A DNA stretch of 64,000 bases from DATJLY01 sp035518375 (GTDB lineage Bacteria > Pseudomonadota > Alphaproteobacteria > ATCC43930 > CGMCC-115725): assembly GCA_035518375.1 (NCBI GenBank), contig DATIXQ010000029.1, positions 85,321 through 149,320 on the forward strand. The letters run 5' to 3'. How positions within the stretch are numbered: the first letter of the stretch is position 1; each line of letters begins with the position of its first letter. The translations under genes and the position numbers were made by a program. This document shows positions 53,181-61,206 of this stretch, piece by piece. The notes beneath the pieces were generated by a model. That model made no database searches. It saw nothing but the letters and a program-made list of their open reading frames with translations, and had not been told where the DNA came from.

Positions 53181-54012
53181 GATCGTAGGCGGCGTCAGCA
53201 CCTCACATGTGCCGGCGATCGGCGCCGCGATCGACCGCGCGCGCACGGAGGACCCCTACTGGAAACCGCTCTTCAAGGGCTACGAGCGCTCGAAGGAATG
53301 GCTCAAGGCCACAAAGCCCGACGTCATCCTTCTTGTCTACAACGATCATGCCTCGGCTTTCTCGCTCGAGGTTATCCCGACCTTCGCGCTCGGCTGCGCC
53401 GAGGAGTTCCCAATCGCAGACGAGGGCTGGGGCCCGAGACCCGTCCCGGTCGTAAAGGGCCATCCCGATCTTGCCTGGCACATCGCGCAGTCGGTGATCC
53501 TCGACGAGTTCGATCTCACCATCGTCAACAAGATGGAGGTGGATCACGGCCTTACTGTTCCGCTGTCGCTGCTCTGTGGACAGCCGAAGGAGTGGCCATG
53601 CCCGGTAATTCCGCTTTGCGTCAACGTGATCCAGTATCCGCCGCCTACCGGCCACCGTTGCTACATGCTGGGGAAGGCGATCGGGCGCGCGATCAAATCC
53701 TTCGAGCAGGATCTGCGCGTCGTTGTGTTCGGTACGGGCGGCATGTCGCACCAGCTCCAGGGCCCGCGCGCCGGACTGATCAACAAGGAGTTCGATGCGA
53801 ACTTTCTCGACAAGCTCGCGCGCGACCCCGAGCAGCTGACGCGCATAACTCATGTCGATTATTTGCGCGAGGCGGGCTCGGAAGGAATCGAGCTCGTCAT
53901 GTGGCTCATCATGCGCGGCGCGCTCGACGCAGACGCCACGGAAATCTATCGCTTCTACCATGTGCCGGCGTCGAACACCGCCGTCGGTCACATGATTCTC
54001 GAGAACCGATGA
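53173..54012 (+). CDS. ligB: Protocatechuate 4,5-dioxygenase beta subunit
   Basis: Catalytic Fe(II) subunit of LigAB, 279 residues, cleaving protocatechuate (or gallate/similar) to 4-carboxy-2-hydroxymuconate semialdehyde. GGVSTSHVPAIG gives the iron ligand His12; YNDHASAF gives His59; MSHQLQGPRAG and GSEGIELVMWLIMRG match the remaining conserved His and Glu. The GTG start is within the end of ligA, so the subunits are coupled. Confidence 0.95.
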   Translation: MARIVGGVSTSHVPAIGAAIDRARTEDPYWKPLFKGYERSKEWLKATKPDVILLVYNDHASAFSLEVIPTFALGCAEEFPIADEGWGPRPVPVVKGHPDLAWHIAQSVILDEFDLTIVNKMEVDHGLTVPLSLLCGQPKEWPCPVIPLCVNVIQYPPPTGHRCYMLGKAIGRAIKSFEQDLRVVVFGTGGMSHQLQGPRAGLINKEFDANFLDKLARDPEQLTRITHVDYLREAGSEGIELVMWLIMRGALDADATEIYRFYHVPASNTAVGHMILENR

Positions 54013-54023
54013 GGGACTGAACC

Positions 54024-54974
54024 ATGAAGATTGCTCTTGCAGGCCAAGGCGCCTTCGGCACGCGCCACATGGAGGCGCTGCAGAACATTCCCGACATCGA
54101 GGTCGTGAGCCTCACCGGCGGGCGGCGCGAATCGACCGAGGCGTTCGCCAAGAAATGGAAGATTCCGCACTGGACGAATGATATTCGCGAAAGCGTAAAG
54201 CAGCCGGGCGTCGAGGCGGTGATCATCACGAGCCCGACGCAGATCCATGCCGATCAGGGCGAGATCTGCATGCGCGCCGGCAAGCACGTGCTGATCGAGA
54301 TTCCGATGGCCGACACGCTTGCCGACAGCGAGAAGCTGCTGCGCGTCGCCAAGGAGACCGGTGTCATCGCGATGGCGGGCCACGTGCGCCGCTTCAATCC
54401 GAGCCATCAGTACGTCCACAAGAAGATCAAGGCAGGCGAGCTCAAGATCCAGCAGATGGACGTCCAGACCTATTTCTTCCGCCGCACCAACATGAACGCG
54501 GCGGGCCAGGCGCGCAGCTGGACCGACCATCTGCTGTGGCATCATGCTTGCCACACGGTCGACCTGTTCCAGTATCAGACCGGCGAGCTTCCGACGATCG
54601 CGCACGCGATCGAAGGGCCGCACCATCCCGAGCTCAGGATCGCCATGGACATGGGGATTCTGCTCAAAGCGAAGTCGGGCGCGATCCTCACGCTGTCGCT
54701 GAGCTTCAATAACAAGGGTCCGTTCGGCAGCTTCTTCCGCTACATCTGCGACAACGGCACGTATCTCGCCTATTACGACGACCTATCGGACGGCGACAAC
54801 AAAAAGATCGACCTCTCGCACGTCGATGTGTCGATGAACGGCATCGAACTCGAGGACCGCGAATTCTTCGCCGCCATCAAGGAGAAGCGCGAGCCCAATT
54901 CGTCGCTCGCCCAGTGCGTGCCGGCGATGGCGACGCTCGACCGGCTCGAGCGCGAGATGAAGGCGGCGAAATAG
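54024..54974 (+). CDS. ligC: 4-Carboxy-2-hydroxymuconate-6-semialdehyde dehydrogenase (LigC-like)
   Basis: Gfo/Idh/MocA family NAD(P)-dependent dehydrogenase, 316 residues. Start IALAGQGAFGTRHMEAL carries the Rossmann motif, EIPMADTL follows (Glu in the EKP-like position), then MAGHVRRFNPSHQYVHK and DHLLWHHACHTVDLF, as in LigC. It oxidises the ligAB product to the pyrone hydrolysed by LigI. GAGGGACTG is the ribosome site. It ends directly at the convergent RidA gene with zero gap. LigJ, LigK and LigU are not present in the window. Confidence 0.9.
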   Translation: MKIALAGQGAFGTRHMEALQNIPDIEVVSLTGGRRESTEAFAKKWKIPHWTNDIRESVKQPGVEAVIITSPTQIHADQGEICMRAGKHVLIEIPMADTLADSEKLLRVAKETGVIAMAGHVRRFNPSHQYVHKKIKAGELKIQQMDVQTYFFRRTNMNAAGQARSWTDHLLWHHACHTVDLFQYQTGELPTIAHAIEGPHHPELRIAMDMGILLKAKSGAILTLSLSFNNKGPFGSFFRYICDNGTYLAYYDDLSDGDNKKIDLSHVDVSMNGIELEDREFFAAIKEKREPNSSLAQCVPAMATLDRLEREMKAAK

Positions 54975-55400
54975 CTAGTCGATCACCGCCACCGCGTTGA
55001 TCTCGACGAGGCAGCGCGGATCGGTGGCCAGGCGCACCACCTGAACCGTGGTGGTGGCGGGCTTTGCCTCGCCGAAGAACTCGGCCCACACGCGATTGAG
55101 CGCATCCTGATCAGTAAGGTCGGTCACGAAGCGGTCGGCCGTCACGATGTCGGCAAAGGTGGCGCCCACGGCCTCGAGCCCGCGCTTCAGGTTCAGGAGC
55201 GCGGCGCGCGCCTGCCCCTCCATGTCGCGCGGCATCTTGTCGAACTCCTCCGGCCGATGCGGATGATGATGATAGACGGGCGCCGCGGTGACCCCGGCGA
55301 GATAGACGGTGGAACCGCCCTTGACCTTGATCGCCGGCGCATAGGGCATCCACATTTTCGGCGCATCGGGCCAATGCACATGCTCGATCGATTTCGCCAT
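54975..55400 (-). CDS. RidA family protein
   Basis: A second RidA/YjgF-type protein, 141 residues. Contains MWMPYAPAIKVKGGSTVYLAG, a long insert YHHHPHRPEEFDKMPRDMEG, ALLNLKRGLEAVGATFADI, VVRLATDPRCLVEINAVAV with Arg and Glu near the end. Start supported by GGAGG. The His-rich insert differs from the other RidA of this window. Its position beside ligC suggests, but does not prove, use in the same pathway. Confidence 0.87.
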   Translation of the reverse strand: MAKSIEHVHWPDAPKMWMPYAPAIKVKGGSTVYLAGVTAAPVYHHHPHRPEEFDKMPRDMEGQARAALLNLKRGLEAVGATFADIVTADRFVTDLTDQDALNRVWAEFFGEAKPATTTVQVVRLATDPRCLVEINAVAVID

Positions 55401-55480
55401 CGCTCAAACCTCCGCCATGCCGGATTGAATGATACCGCGACAAGGCCGTTTCTGGGCAACGGCGGAGCGCGCCCGCGGCG

Positions 55481-56443
55481 TTAGGCCCGCACTTCCTGGC
55501 GCTGGAAGACGATGTACGCGATGACGAAGAGGATGATCGCGCCGGCAACGAGACCGGTGACCTGGGGCCACACGAGCAGAAGGCTTTGTCCAAGTGCCAA
55601 CGGAGTGCCGATCGCGCCTTCGACCTGCGACATGTAGACGAGCCCAAAGAATCGCTTCTCGGGATGAAGGATACCGGTCGCCGCCTCGCCGAACAGCGTG
55701 CTCGGGCTGATGCGGCTCAAGGACGCCTGCAGCTGAACCTGGTCCGGATTGGGCTGGCCAAAGACAATCTGCATCACGGTCGGCGGATAGATCTCTGTAC
55801 TGATGAACTGCACGACCTGCGGCCACAGTACGCTGACGAGCAGCCAGATACCGAGCGCGGTTAGCGCCGAAGTCGCTGCGGAACGGAAGAGGACCGAGCA
55901 GAGCATCGCAACCGCGAGCCAGACGCCGCCATAGGCGATGGCGACGACGAGAAAGGCGAGGCTACGCAGCACCTCTTCGCTCGAAGGCGGCACGCCGAGC
56001 GTCACGAGGCCGAGCCCGATAATGAGGAGCCACAGGGTGAAAAGCGTCACCGCGATCGCGGCAAGGCCGGACAGGAATTTGCCAAGCAGAAGCGCGTCGC
56101 GATAGATGGGCTGCGCCAGGAGGCGGGAGAGCGTGCGGCGATTGAACTCGCCGTTGACGCTGTCGAAGGCCAAGGCGATGGCAATGAGCGGCACGAGGAA
56201 GTCCAGCACCAGTACGAAGGACGGCAGCGGATCACGCGCCTGGGTGAAGAGGCGCAGGAATAGGAACGGGTCCTGCCCCGTGGTCGATTTCAGATCCTGG
56301 ATCGCAGTATAGACCGCGCCGGCGCCCGTCAGGATCACGAGCCATTCGAGCACATGGACACGCGCACCACCGAGATGGTCGGCGAACTCCTTCAGGAAGA
56401 CGGTACCGGCGCCGGTGAAGGCCGAACCGCTACGCCGTGGCAT
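55481..56443 (-). CDS. ABC-2 type transporter permease
   Basis: Membrane component, 320 residues, of an ABC-2 exporter. Six or so helices: one near residues 33-45, LVLDFLVPLIAIALAF (about 78-93), GKFLSGLAAIAVTLFTLWLLIIGLGLV (about 122-148), others at 160-205 and 280-312. SVNGEFNRRTLSRLLAQPI is the typical cytoplasmic elbow before TM2 in NatB-like permeases. The start overlaps the ATPase gene end by 14 bases. Substrate unknown; the neighbour suggests cell-surface traffic. Confidence 0.88.
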   Translation of the reverse strand: MPRRSGSAFTGAGTVFLKEFADHLGGARVHVLEWLVILTGAGAVYTAIQDLKSTTGQDPFLFLRLFTQARDPLPSFVLVLDFLVPLIAIALAFDSVNGEFNRRTLSRLLAQPIYRDALLLGKFLSGLAAIAVTLFTLWLLIIGLGLVTLGVPPSSEEVLRSLAFLVVAIAYGGVWLAVAMLCSVLFRSAATSALTALGIWLLVSVLWPQVVQFISTEIYPPTVMQIVFGQPNPDQVQLQASLSRISPSTLFGEAATGILHPEKRFFGLVYMSQVEGAIGTPLALGQSLLLVWPQVTGLVAGAIILFVIAYIVFQRQEVRA

Positions 56444-57365
56444 GGGGGTGCCCCTCGAAATAATGGCGATAGACCGTGTCGAGGCTCGGCTCGAGATCGG
56501 CGAGGCGCAGGAGCGCCGCGCCCGAGGACACGACCGCTCGCGCCAAATCGGCGCGGATGTCGCGTTCGGCGAGCACGCGGAAGGCGCGGCCGTCGCGTGT
56601 TACCCTTTGCGCTCCCGGCACCGCGGCGAGCGCGCGCTCGACCTCGCCCGCGGCCTCGATCTCGTAGATGTAGCCGCCGCCGAGAACCCTCTGCGCCAGT
56701 TCCGGCACCGTGCCCTCGAGCACGATATGCCCTTCGTTGAAAAGGGCGACGCGATCGCACACGGCTTGGACGCGATCGAGGAGATGCGAGGAGAGGAGAA
56801 CCGCGGTTCCGTCCTTCTTCATGCCGCGAATCATGTCGAGGAGCTCGAACGTTGCCTCGGGATCGAGGCCCGAGGTCGGCTCGTCGAGGATCGCCACCTC
56901 GGCACCCTTCATCAACACCTCGGCGAGCCCCAAGCGCTGACGCATGCCGCGCGAGTAGGTTGCGACGCGATGATCGGCGACCGTGGCAAGACCGACGCGC
57001 TGGAGTGCCGCGGCGATGCGCCCGTCGGCCTCGGCGCGACCGAAGCCCGCGAGCCGCGCGGTATATCCGAGGTTCTGGCGCGCGGAGAGATTGTCGTAGA
57101 AGCCGACGCTGTCCGGCAGATAGCCGACCCGGCGCTTCACCTCGAGCGGATCGCGCATCGGATTGAAGCCGCCGACATCGATCGTGCCCTCGGTCAAGTC
57201 AGTGAGGCCGAGCAGCATCAGGATCGTTGTCGTCTTGCCCGCTCCGTTCGGGCCCAGAAGGCCGAAGATCTCACCGCGCCGGATCGCAAGATCGACGCCG
57301 TCGACGGCGGCGACGTTGCCGTAGCGCTTCCGCAACCCCGAAGCGCTTATGACGATGTCGTTCAT
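56430..57365 (-). CDS. ABC transporter ATP-binding protein
   Basis: 311 residues. Walker A GLLGPNGAGKTTTILMLLGL, signature YSRGMRQRLGLAEVLMKG, Walker B VAILDEPTSGLDP, switch His in LLSSHLLDRV, plus a C-terminal extension of about 80 residues (ALAAVPGAQRVTRDGRAFRV) as in the CcmA/drug-resistance type. Start at 57365 is chosen because the ATG overlaps the stop of the NEW3 gene (ATGA), and the upstream frame is not conserved. Confidence 0.92.
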   Translation of the reverse strand: MNDIVISASGLRKRYGNVAAVDGVDLAIRRGEIFGLLGPNGAGKTTTILMLLGLTDLTEGTIDVGGFNPMRDPLEVKRRVGYLPDSVGFYDNLSARQNLGYTARLAGFGRAEADGRIAAALQRVGLATVADHRVATYSRGMRQRLGLAEVLMKGAEVAILDEPTSGLDPEATFELLDMIRGMKKDGTAVLLSSHLLDRVQAVCDRVALFNEGHIVLEGTVPELAQRVLGGGYIYEIEAAGEVERALAAVPGAQRVTRDGRAFRVLAERDIRADLARAVVSSGAALLRLADLEPSLDTVYRHYFEGHPHATA

Positions 57366-58537
57366 CGCCGTCCGAAGCGCGCCACTGCGCCAATCAGCAC
57401 GAGGAAAGCGATGGCGATGATGGCAACGCCGATGATCCCCCACATGCTCGACGTCGCGACCGTGATGCGGAAGTCCGATGACGTCGAATCACCTCCCCCA
57501 TTGGCGCGGAAGGTCGTCATGTAGTCGCCAGCGATCGCTTTCGCCGAAGGCGTCAACAACGCCTGCACATCCTGCTTCTGGTTGGGCGCCAGCGTCTCGA
57601 TCTTGTCGGGTTGGAACGTCACCTTCCAGTCGGAGGGCGGGGAGGCCGAGAGCGATACGTTATTGGCGGGCGCGCTGCCAGTGTTCTGAAGGGTAAGCTT
57701 GATCGGCGTAGCGGTCCCCGCCTCGGCCTGCGCGTTGAGACGATCGTCCTCGCCCGAAAGCTTGAGCTTCGGCTGGCCAGTGATGACCATCTGCATCTTG
57801 GTATCGGCCGATGCGCCTTCGGACGAGGCCTGTACCGCGACCGGATAAGTTCCCGCGGTGACGTTCGCGGGCGGTGTCACCTTGACCTTGAGGTCCTTGT
57901 CCTTGCCCGCCTCGACCGGGACGGAGCTCAGCTCCTGCGTGCCGTAAGCTTCCATGAATGAGGTCTGGAACCCCTGCGGCGCCTCCGCCGCCAGCTTGAC
58001 CAACAGGTCCTTGTCACTCTGGTTCGTGACGGTGAACTGATATTCGAAGCTTGTCGTAGGCGTGCCGTTCAGCGAAGGCAGCTTCGCCTTGATGCTGAGC
58101 TGCGCCGGCAGATCCTCACCGGTGATGATGTCGATGGGGAGATCGACCGCGGCGCCGGCGCTCTTGGCGTGGACGACGAGATGCTGCGCGCCGGCGGGCG
58201 CATTGGCTGGCACGTCGACGCGCAGATTGACGGCGACGTTCTCGTTCGTCGCCGGCATGGCCGCGGTGACGGGCGTGCTGCCGCCCAGGAGCACCGCGTT
58301 CCAGTTCTTGGGCGCGCCATCGACGCTCAAGGCGACACGCTCGGGCGGCAGGTCGTAATTCTGCAGCTTCATCTTGATGGTGGTGGTCTCGCCCGCGCGA
58401 GCCGCGACCGAGGGATAGTCGGTCGTGAGGAAGAGGCCTTTGACGTGCGGCGGCGCGGCCTGCGGCGCATCGGCGGCGCGTGCCACCGGCGCCGCGAGAA
58501 GCGCGAACAGCGCGGCAATCCAAAATGCACGATGCAT
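57362..58537 (-). CDS. NEW3 domain-containing membrane-anchored protein
   Basis: 391 residues. Signal peptide MHRAFWIAALFALLAAPVARA, then three repeats of the NEW3/alpha-galactosidase-associated Ig-like domain (about 30-135, 150-250, 265-355), and a C-terminal transmembrane helix WGIIGVAIIAIAFLVLIGAV with RFGRR at the end. The domain is thus periplasmic. Cotranscribed overlapping ABC genes indicate a conserved NEW3-ABC exporter system. Function unknown. Confidence 0.88.
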   Translation of the reverse strand: MHRAFWIAALFALLAAPVARAADAPQAAPPHVKGLFLTTDYPSVAARAGETTTIKMKLQNYDLPPERVALSVDGAPKNWNAVLLGGSTPVTAAMPATNENVAVNLRVDVPANAPAGAQHLVVHAKSAGAAVDLPIDIITGEDLPAQLSIKAKLPSLNGTPTTSFEYQFTVTNQSDKDLLVKLAAEAPQGFQTSFMEAYGTQELSSVPVEAGKDKDLKVKVTPPANVTAGTYPVAVQASSEGASADTKMQMVITGQPKLKLSGEDDRLNAQAEAGTATPIKLTLQNTGSAPANNVSLSASPPSDWKVTFQPDKIETLAPNQKQDVQALLTPSAKAIAGDYMTTFRANGGGDSTSSDFRITVATSSMWGIIGVAIIAIAFLVLIGAVARFGRR

Positions 58538-58671
58538 CGTGGCAATTCTCCCTGTGTTTGCCGTGGACCGTTCGGCGCGTTCTCTTGCCGCCGCAATACA
58601 AGGCCCGGTTTGGCGGGCCGTTACGTTAGCGCAGGGTTAGCGCCCGGCAACAGTTAAAAACCTGTAAGGCT

Positions 58672-59847
58672 TCAGAGCGGGAAGTCGGGCGCGAGGCCCA
58701 GCGCCACCCGGCCATAGATGCCACCGTTGAGCTCCCAGCTCACGCCGATATGGCCGTTCGCCGCGTGAACGTCGCGCAGCGCGCGCTGCAGCGGATGCGT
58801 CTCGTTGATGGCGCCGCCGCCCGTGCCGGCGAACACGATATCGACGGCGCGCGCGGCCAGTTGAGCGGCGTAAGCCCCGTCGCGGCGCCAGCGCGCGCGG
58901 TCGATGAGCGGCGGCACGAGCCCCCGCTCGGCAAGCGCCATCGCCTCTTCGCAGTCCTTGAGAGCCACCGTCATCGCCGCGTCAACGAGTGTCGCCGCCT
59001 CGGCGAGGCGCATTTGAAGCGTCCCAAGCTCGGCGAGCGCCTTGCCTGAGTATGTCGCCGCTCGGGCGCGTACGGTCTCCGCGAAGTCGCGCACCGCGCC
59101 CTCGGCAATGCCAAGCGGCGTCCCGGCATTGACGAATGAGAAGATCGAATACCATGCAAGGCGATAGAGGGGCCCAGGATTGACGGCGGTGCCGGGGTGC
59201 GGCCCGCCATTGCCGATGGCAACCGGCACAGCGCGATGGGCCGGAACGAATGCGCCCGCGACCTCAACGTCCTTGCTGCCGGTGCCGCCGAGGCCCATCG
59301 CGTGCCACGTATCGATGACGTGGCAATCGGCGCGTGGGACGAGAAAGAGATGCGGCTCGGGCGAGGCACCAGCGGTCGCGCCGACACGTCCGCCCAGCAT
59401 GACCCAGCTTGCCGGATCGATGCCGCTTGAGAACGGCCAGCGCCCCTTGACGTGCCAGCCGCCCTCGGCACGAGCCACCTCGCCTTCGGCCATGACGAGG
59501 CCCGAACCGACGAGCGCCTCGGGATCCGCGCCCCATACCTCGTCCTGCGCCGCCGGCGGCCAATAGCCCAGCATCCAATTGTGGCTGACGAGATTGTTGT
59601 AGACCCACGAGGTCGAGGCGCAGCCGCTTGCGAGAATGGCGCCGAGCTCGACATAGCCACGCGGCGGAATCTCCGCACCGCCATAGCGCTCCGGCTGGAA
59701 CGCCCGCCACAGCCCGGCTGCGCGCAGATCGGTCACGGTCTCGTCGGGAATACGACGCAATGTCTCGGCGTGGCGCGCGCGCTCGCGCAACGCCGGCACA
59801 AGGGCACGCGCGCGAGCTACCATCTCGGCATAGGAAGAGGCCGCCAT
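58672..59847 (-). CDS. Flavin-dependent monooxygenase, acyl-CoA dehydrogenase fold
   Basis: 391-residue protein of the acyl-CoA dehydrogenase superfamily, group D flavin monooxygenase (HsaA, HpaB-like/C2). Features: RIPDETVTDLRAAGLWRAFQ, YGGAEIPPRGYVELGAILASGC, WHVKGRWPFSSGIDPASWV, GLGGTGSKDVEVAGAFVPAHR, and C-terminal HPLQRALRDVHAANGHIG with ELNGGIYGRVALG. The catalytic Glu of dehydrogenases is not evident at the expected place. Probable aromatic hydroxylase needing a flavin reductase, not seen nearby. Confidence 0.82.
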   Translation of the reverse strand: MAASSYAEMVARARALVPALRERARHAETLRRIPDETVTDLRAAGLWRAFQPERYGGAEIPPRGYVELGAILASGCASTSWVYNNLVSHNWMLGYWPPAAQDEVWGADPEALVGSGLVMAEGEVARAEGGWHVKGRWPFSSGIDPASWVMLGGRVGATAGASPEPHLFLVPRADCHVIDTWHAMGLGGTGSKDVEVAGAFVPAHRAVPVAIGNGGPHPGTAVNPGPLYRLAWYSIFSFVNAGTPLGIAEGAVRDFAETVRARAATYSGKALAELGTLQMRLAEAATLVDAAMTVALKDCEEAMALAERGLVPPLIDRARWRRDGAYAAQLAARAVDIVFAGTGGGAINETHPLQRALRDVHAANGHIGVSWELNGGIYGRVALGLAPDFPL

Positions 59848-59892
59848 GCCTCCCTATCGCTTGCCGAGGAAGCGCCTGTCAACCCGGCGCTG

Positions 59893-59907
59893 TTAACTCG
59901 ATCTTTA
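59893..59907 (+). promoter_or_regulatory. Possible CtrA box, monooxygenase/small ORF divergent region
   Basis: TTAA-N7-TTTA (spacer CTCGATC) followed by CC. One mismatch to TTAA-N7-TTAA. It lies 46 bases upstream of the monooxygenase start and about 85 bases before the 51-codon open frame. Confidence 0.3.
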
Positions 59908-59991
59908 CCATAATGGCCGTTTCATGGGGCAAGCACATTTCCCCGACGCGCAGCACCTTTCATTCGATCGATCGCCTGGGGAATTTGAAAG

Positions 59992-60147
59992 ATGAGCAAC
60001 TGGCTTCTGGCCGTCGCGTGGGGCTCCGCCCTCGCGAGCCTTTACCTAATCACCGACATGGTCATGACTGATCTGGCGAGTCGCCGAGCCCTGCGGGTTG
60101 CGACGCGGCAAGGCTCGGACACGAGCCACGGGATCAGGCGGCGCTGA
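59992..60147 (+). CDS. Small hypothetical membrane protein, 51 residues
   Basis: Short frame with ATG at 59992, weak GGGGAATTTGAAAG leader and TGA at 60145-60147, overlapping the cheY tail by 14 bases. The peptide starts MSNWLLAVAWGSALASLYLI, a likely transmembrane segment, then a basic tail (TDLASRRALRVATRQG). Codon third positions are GC-rich like neighbours. Could be real or chance; not recognised. Confidence 0.4.
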   Translation: MSNWLLAVAWGSALASLYLITDMVMTDLASRRALRVATRQGSDTSHGIRRR

Positions 60148-60517
60148 GAACCGTATCGATCTTTTTGCGCAGCGTCTCGGCCGTGAACGGCTTGACGATG
60201 TAGAAATTGACGCCTGCTTCCTTGGCGGCGACCACGTCTTTCGTCTCGTTGGCGGCCGTGACCATTATGAACGGCATGTCGCGAAGCTGCGTGTCGGCGC
60301 GCAGCTCGCGCAACAGGTCGAGGCCCGACATCGGAACCATGTTCCAGTCAGAGATGACGAGATCGAAGTTCTTCTCGTGCAGTTTCTTAAGCGCGCTCTC
60401 GCCGTCCTCGGCCTCCTCGACATTCTGGAAGCCGATCTGGCCGAGCAGATTGCGCATGATGCGCCGCATCGTGCTGTAGTCGTCGACCACCAGAACGCTT
60501 CGTTCGCCGTGCCGCAT
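60134..60517 (-). CDS. cheY: Chemotaxis response regulator CheY
   Basis: Single-domain receiver, 127 residues. Acidic pocket Asp12/Asp13 in VVDDYSTMRRI, phospho-acceptor Asp57 in LVISDWNMVPMSG, Thr87 in MVTAAN and Lys109 in IVKPF, all CheY positions. Binds the flagellar switch when phosphorylated. ATG at 60517 follows GGAGGCG. No other chemotaxis gene is adjacent; a CtrA-like box lies 64 bases upstream. Confidence 0.93.
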   Translation of the reverse strand: MRHGERSVLVVDDYSTMRRIMRNLLGQIGFQNVEEAEDGESALKKLHEKNFDLVISDWNMVPMSGLDLLRELRADTQLRDMPFIMVTAANETKDVVAAKEAGVNFYIVKPFTAETLRKKIDTVLSAA

Positions 60518-60580
60518 CTGACGCGCCTCCCAACCTGGTCAAGGCGGGCGGAAGCGTATCAGGCCCCCGTTGCGCGGAAG

Positions 60581-60595
60581 TTAACGCGGGATTTA
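60581..60595 (-). promoter_or_regulatory. Possible CtrA box upstream of cheY
   Basis: TTAA-N7-TTTA (spacer CGCGGGA), followed by CC; on the minus strand TAAA-N7-TTAAC. One mismatch from the CtrA consensus. It lies 64-78 bases before the cheY start. Same arrangement as the box at 59893. Confidence 0.35.
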
Positions 60596-60603
60596 CCGGA
60601 CCT

Positions 60604-61128
60604 TCACCAAGGCACCGGCCAGGACAGCACCAGCAGGATCTGCTCGGTACCCGGATTGAGCTTCGTCAGGCCAGCGTTGGAGATGTGGTCGAAAGCAACG
60701 CCCAGCCGCGCAGCGTTGTCGAAGCGGTAGTCGAGCTCGACCCCAGTCTTGAACTCGATCGGCGAGCCCAAGGCCTTGCCGTTGCCGCGGTTGTACCAGC
60801 CCACGGCCGCGTTGGGCGTTACCGCGAAGTGATCGAAGAACACGAAATCGAAGCGCAATCCGCCATAGGCATAGACCTGATGCCGGCTGGTGCCGAAGGC
60901 GCCGATCATCGGCTTGATGAAGTAGAAGCCCTGGGCGAAGCGATATTCGCCGCGCAGCTCGCCGGCCGGTTCCTTGTGGTCGAAATCGATGTCGCCGGCA
61001 CCGAGCGCGATCAGCGAGGGATCGCTCGCGGGCGCCATGATGTCGGCCATGCCAGCATATGCGGCGGATGCCCCAAGAAGAGCCCCCGCGGCCACGACGG
61101 CCGCACCAAGATGCTTTAGGCCACTCAT
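60604..61128 (-). CDS. pagL: Lipid A 3-O-deacylase, PagL-type acyloxyacyl hydrolase
   Basis: Outer-membrane beta-barrel enzyme that removes the 3-O acyl chain of lipid A. 174 residues with a Sec signal peptide (GAAVVAAGALLGASAAYAG). The C-terminal motif FDHISNAGLTKLNPGTEQI holds the catalytic His-Ser pair with the Glu (His, Ser, Glu triad) and the last residues end in Trp as for barrels. Start ATG at 61128; GTG two codons upstream is possible. Lies alone on the minus strand. Confidence 0.88.
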   Translation of the reverse strand: MSGLKHLGAAVVAAGALLGASAAYAGMADIMAPASDPSLIALGAGDIDFDHKEPAGELRGEYRFAQGFYFIKPMIGAFGTSRHQVYAYGGLRFDFVFFDHFAVTPNAAVGWYNRGNGKALGSPIEFKTGVELDYRFDNAARLGVAFDHISNAGLTKLNPGTEQILLVLSWPVPW

Positions 61129-61206
61129 CCCCACTCCCCTCGGACCCCTTGTATCATCTTGAGCGGAGACTGCGCCACTGGCAAGCGCGCCGCCGAATCG
61201 ACTCGC

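Noticed and set aside
58626..58640. TTAG-N7-TTAG upstream of the NEW3 gene as a CtrA site
   Set aside because: Both half-sites have a mismatch, so it is too weak to list beside the near-matches with one mismatch.
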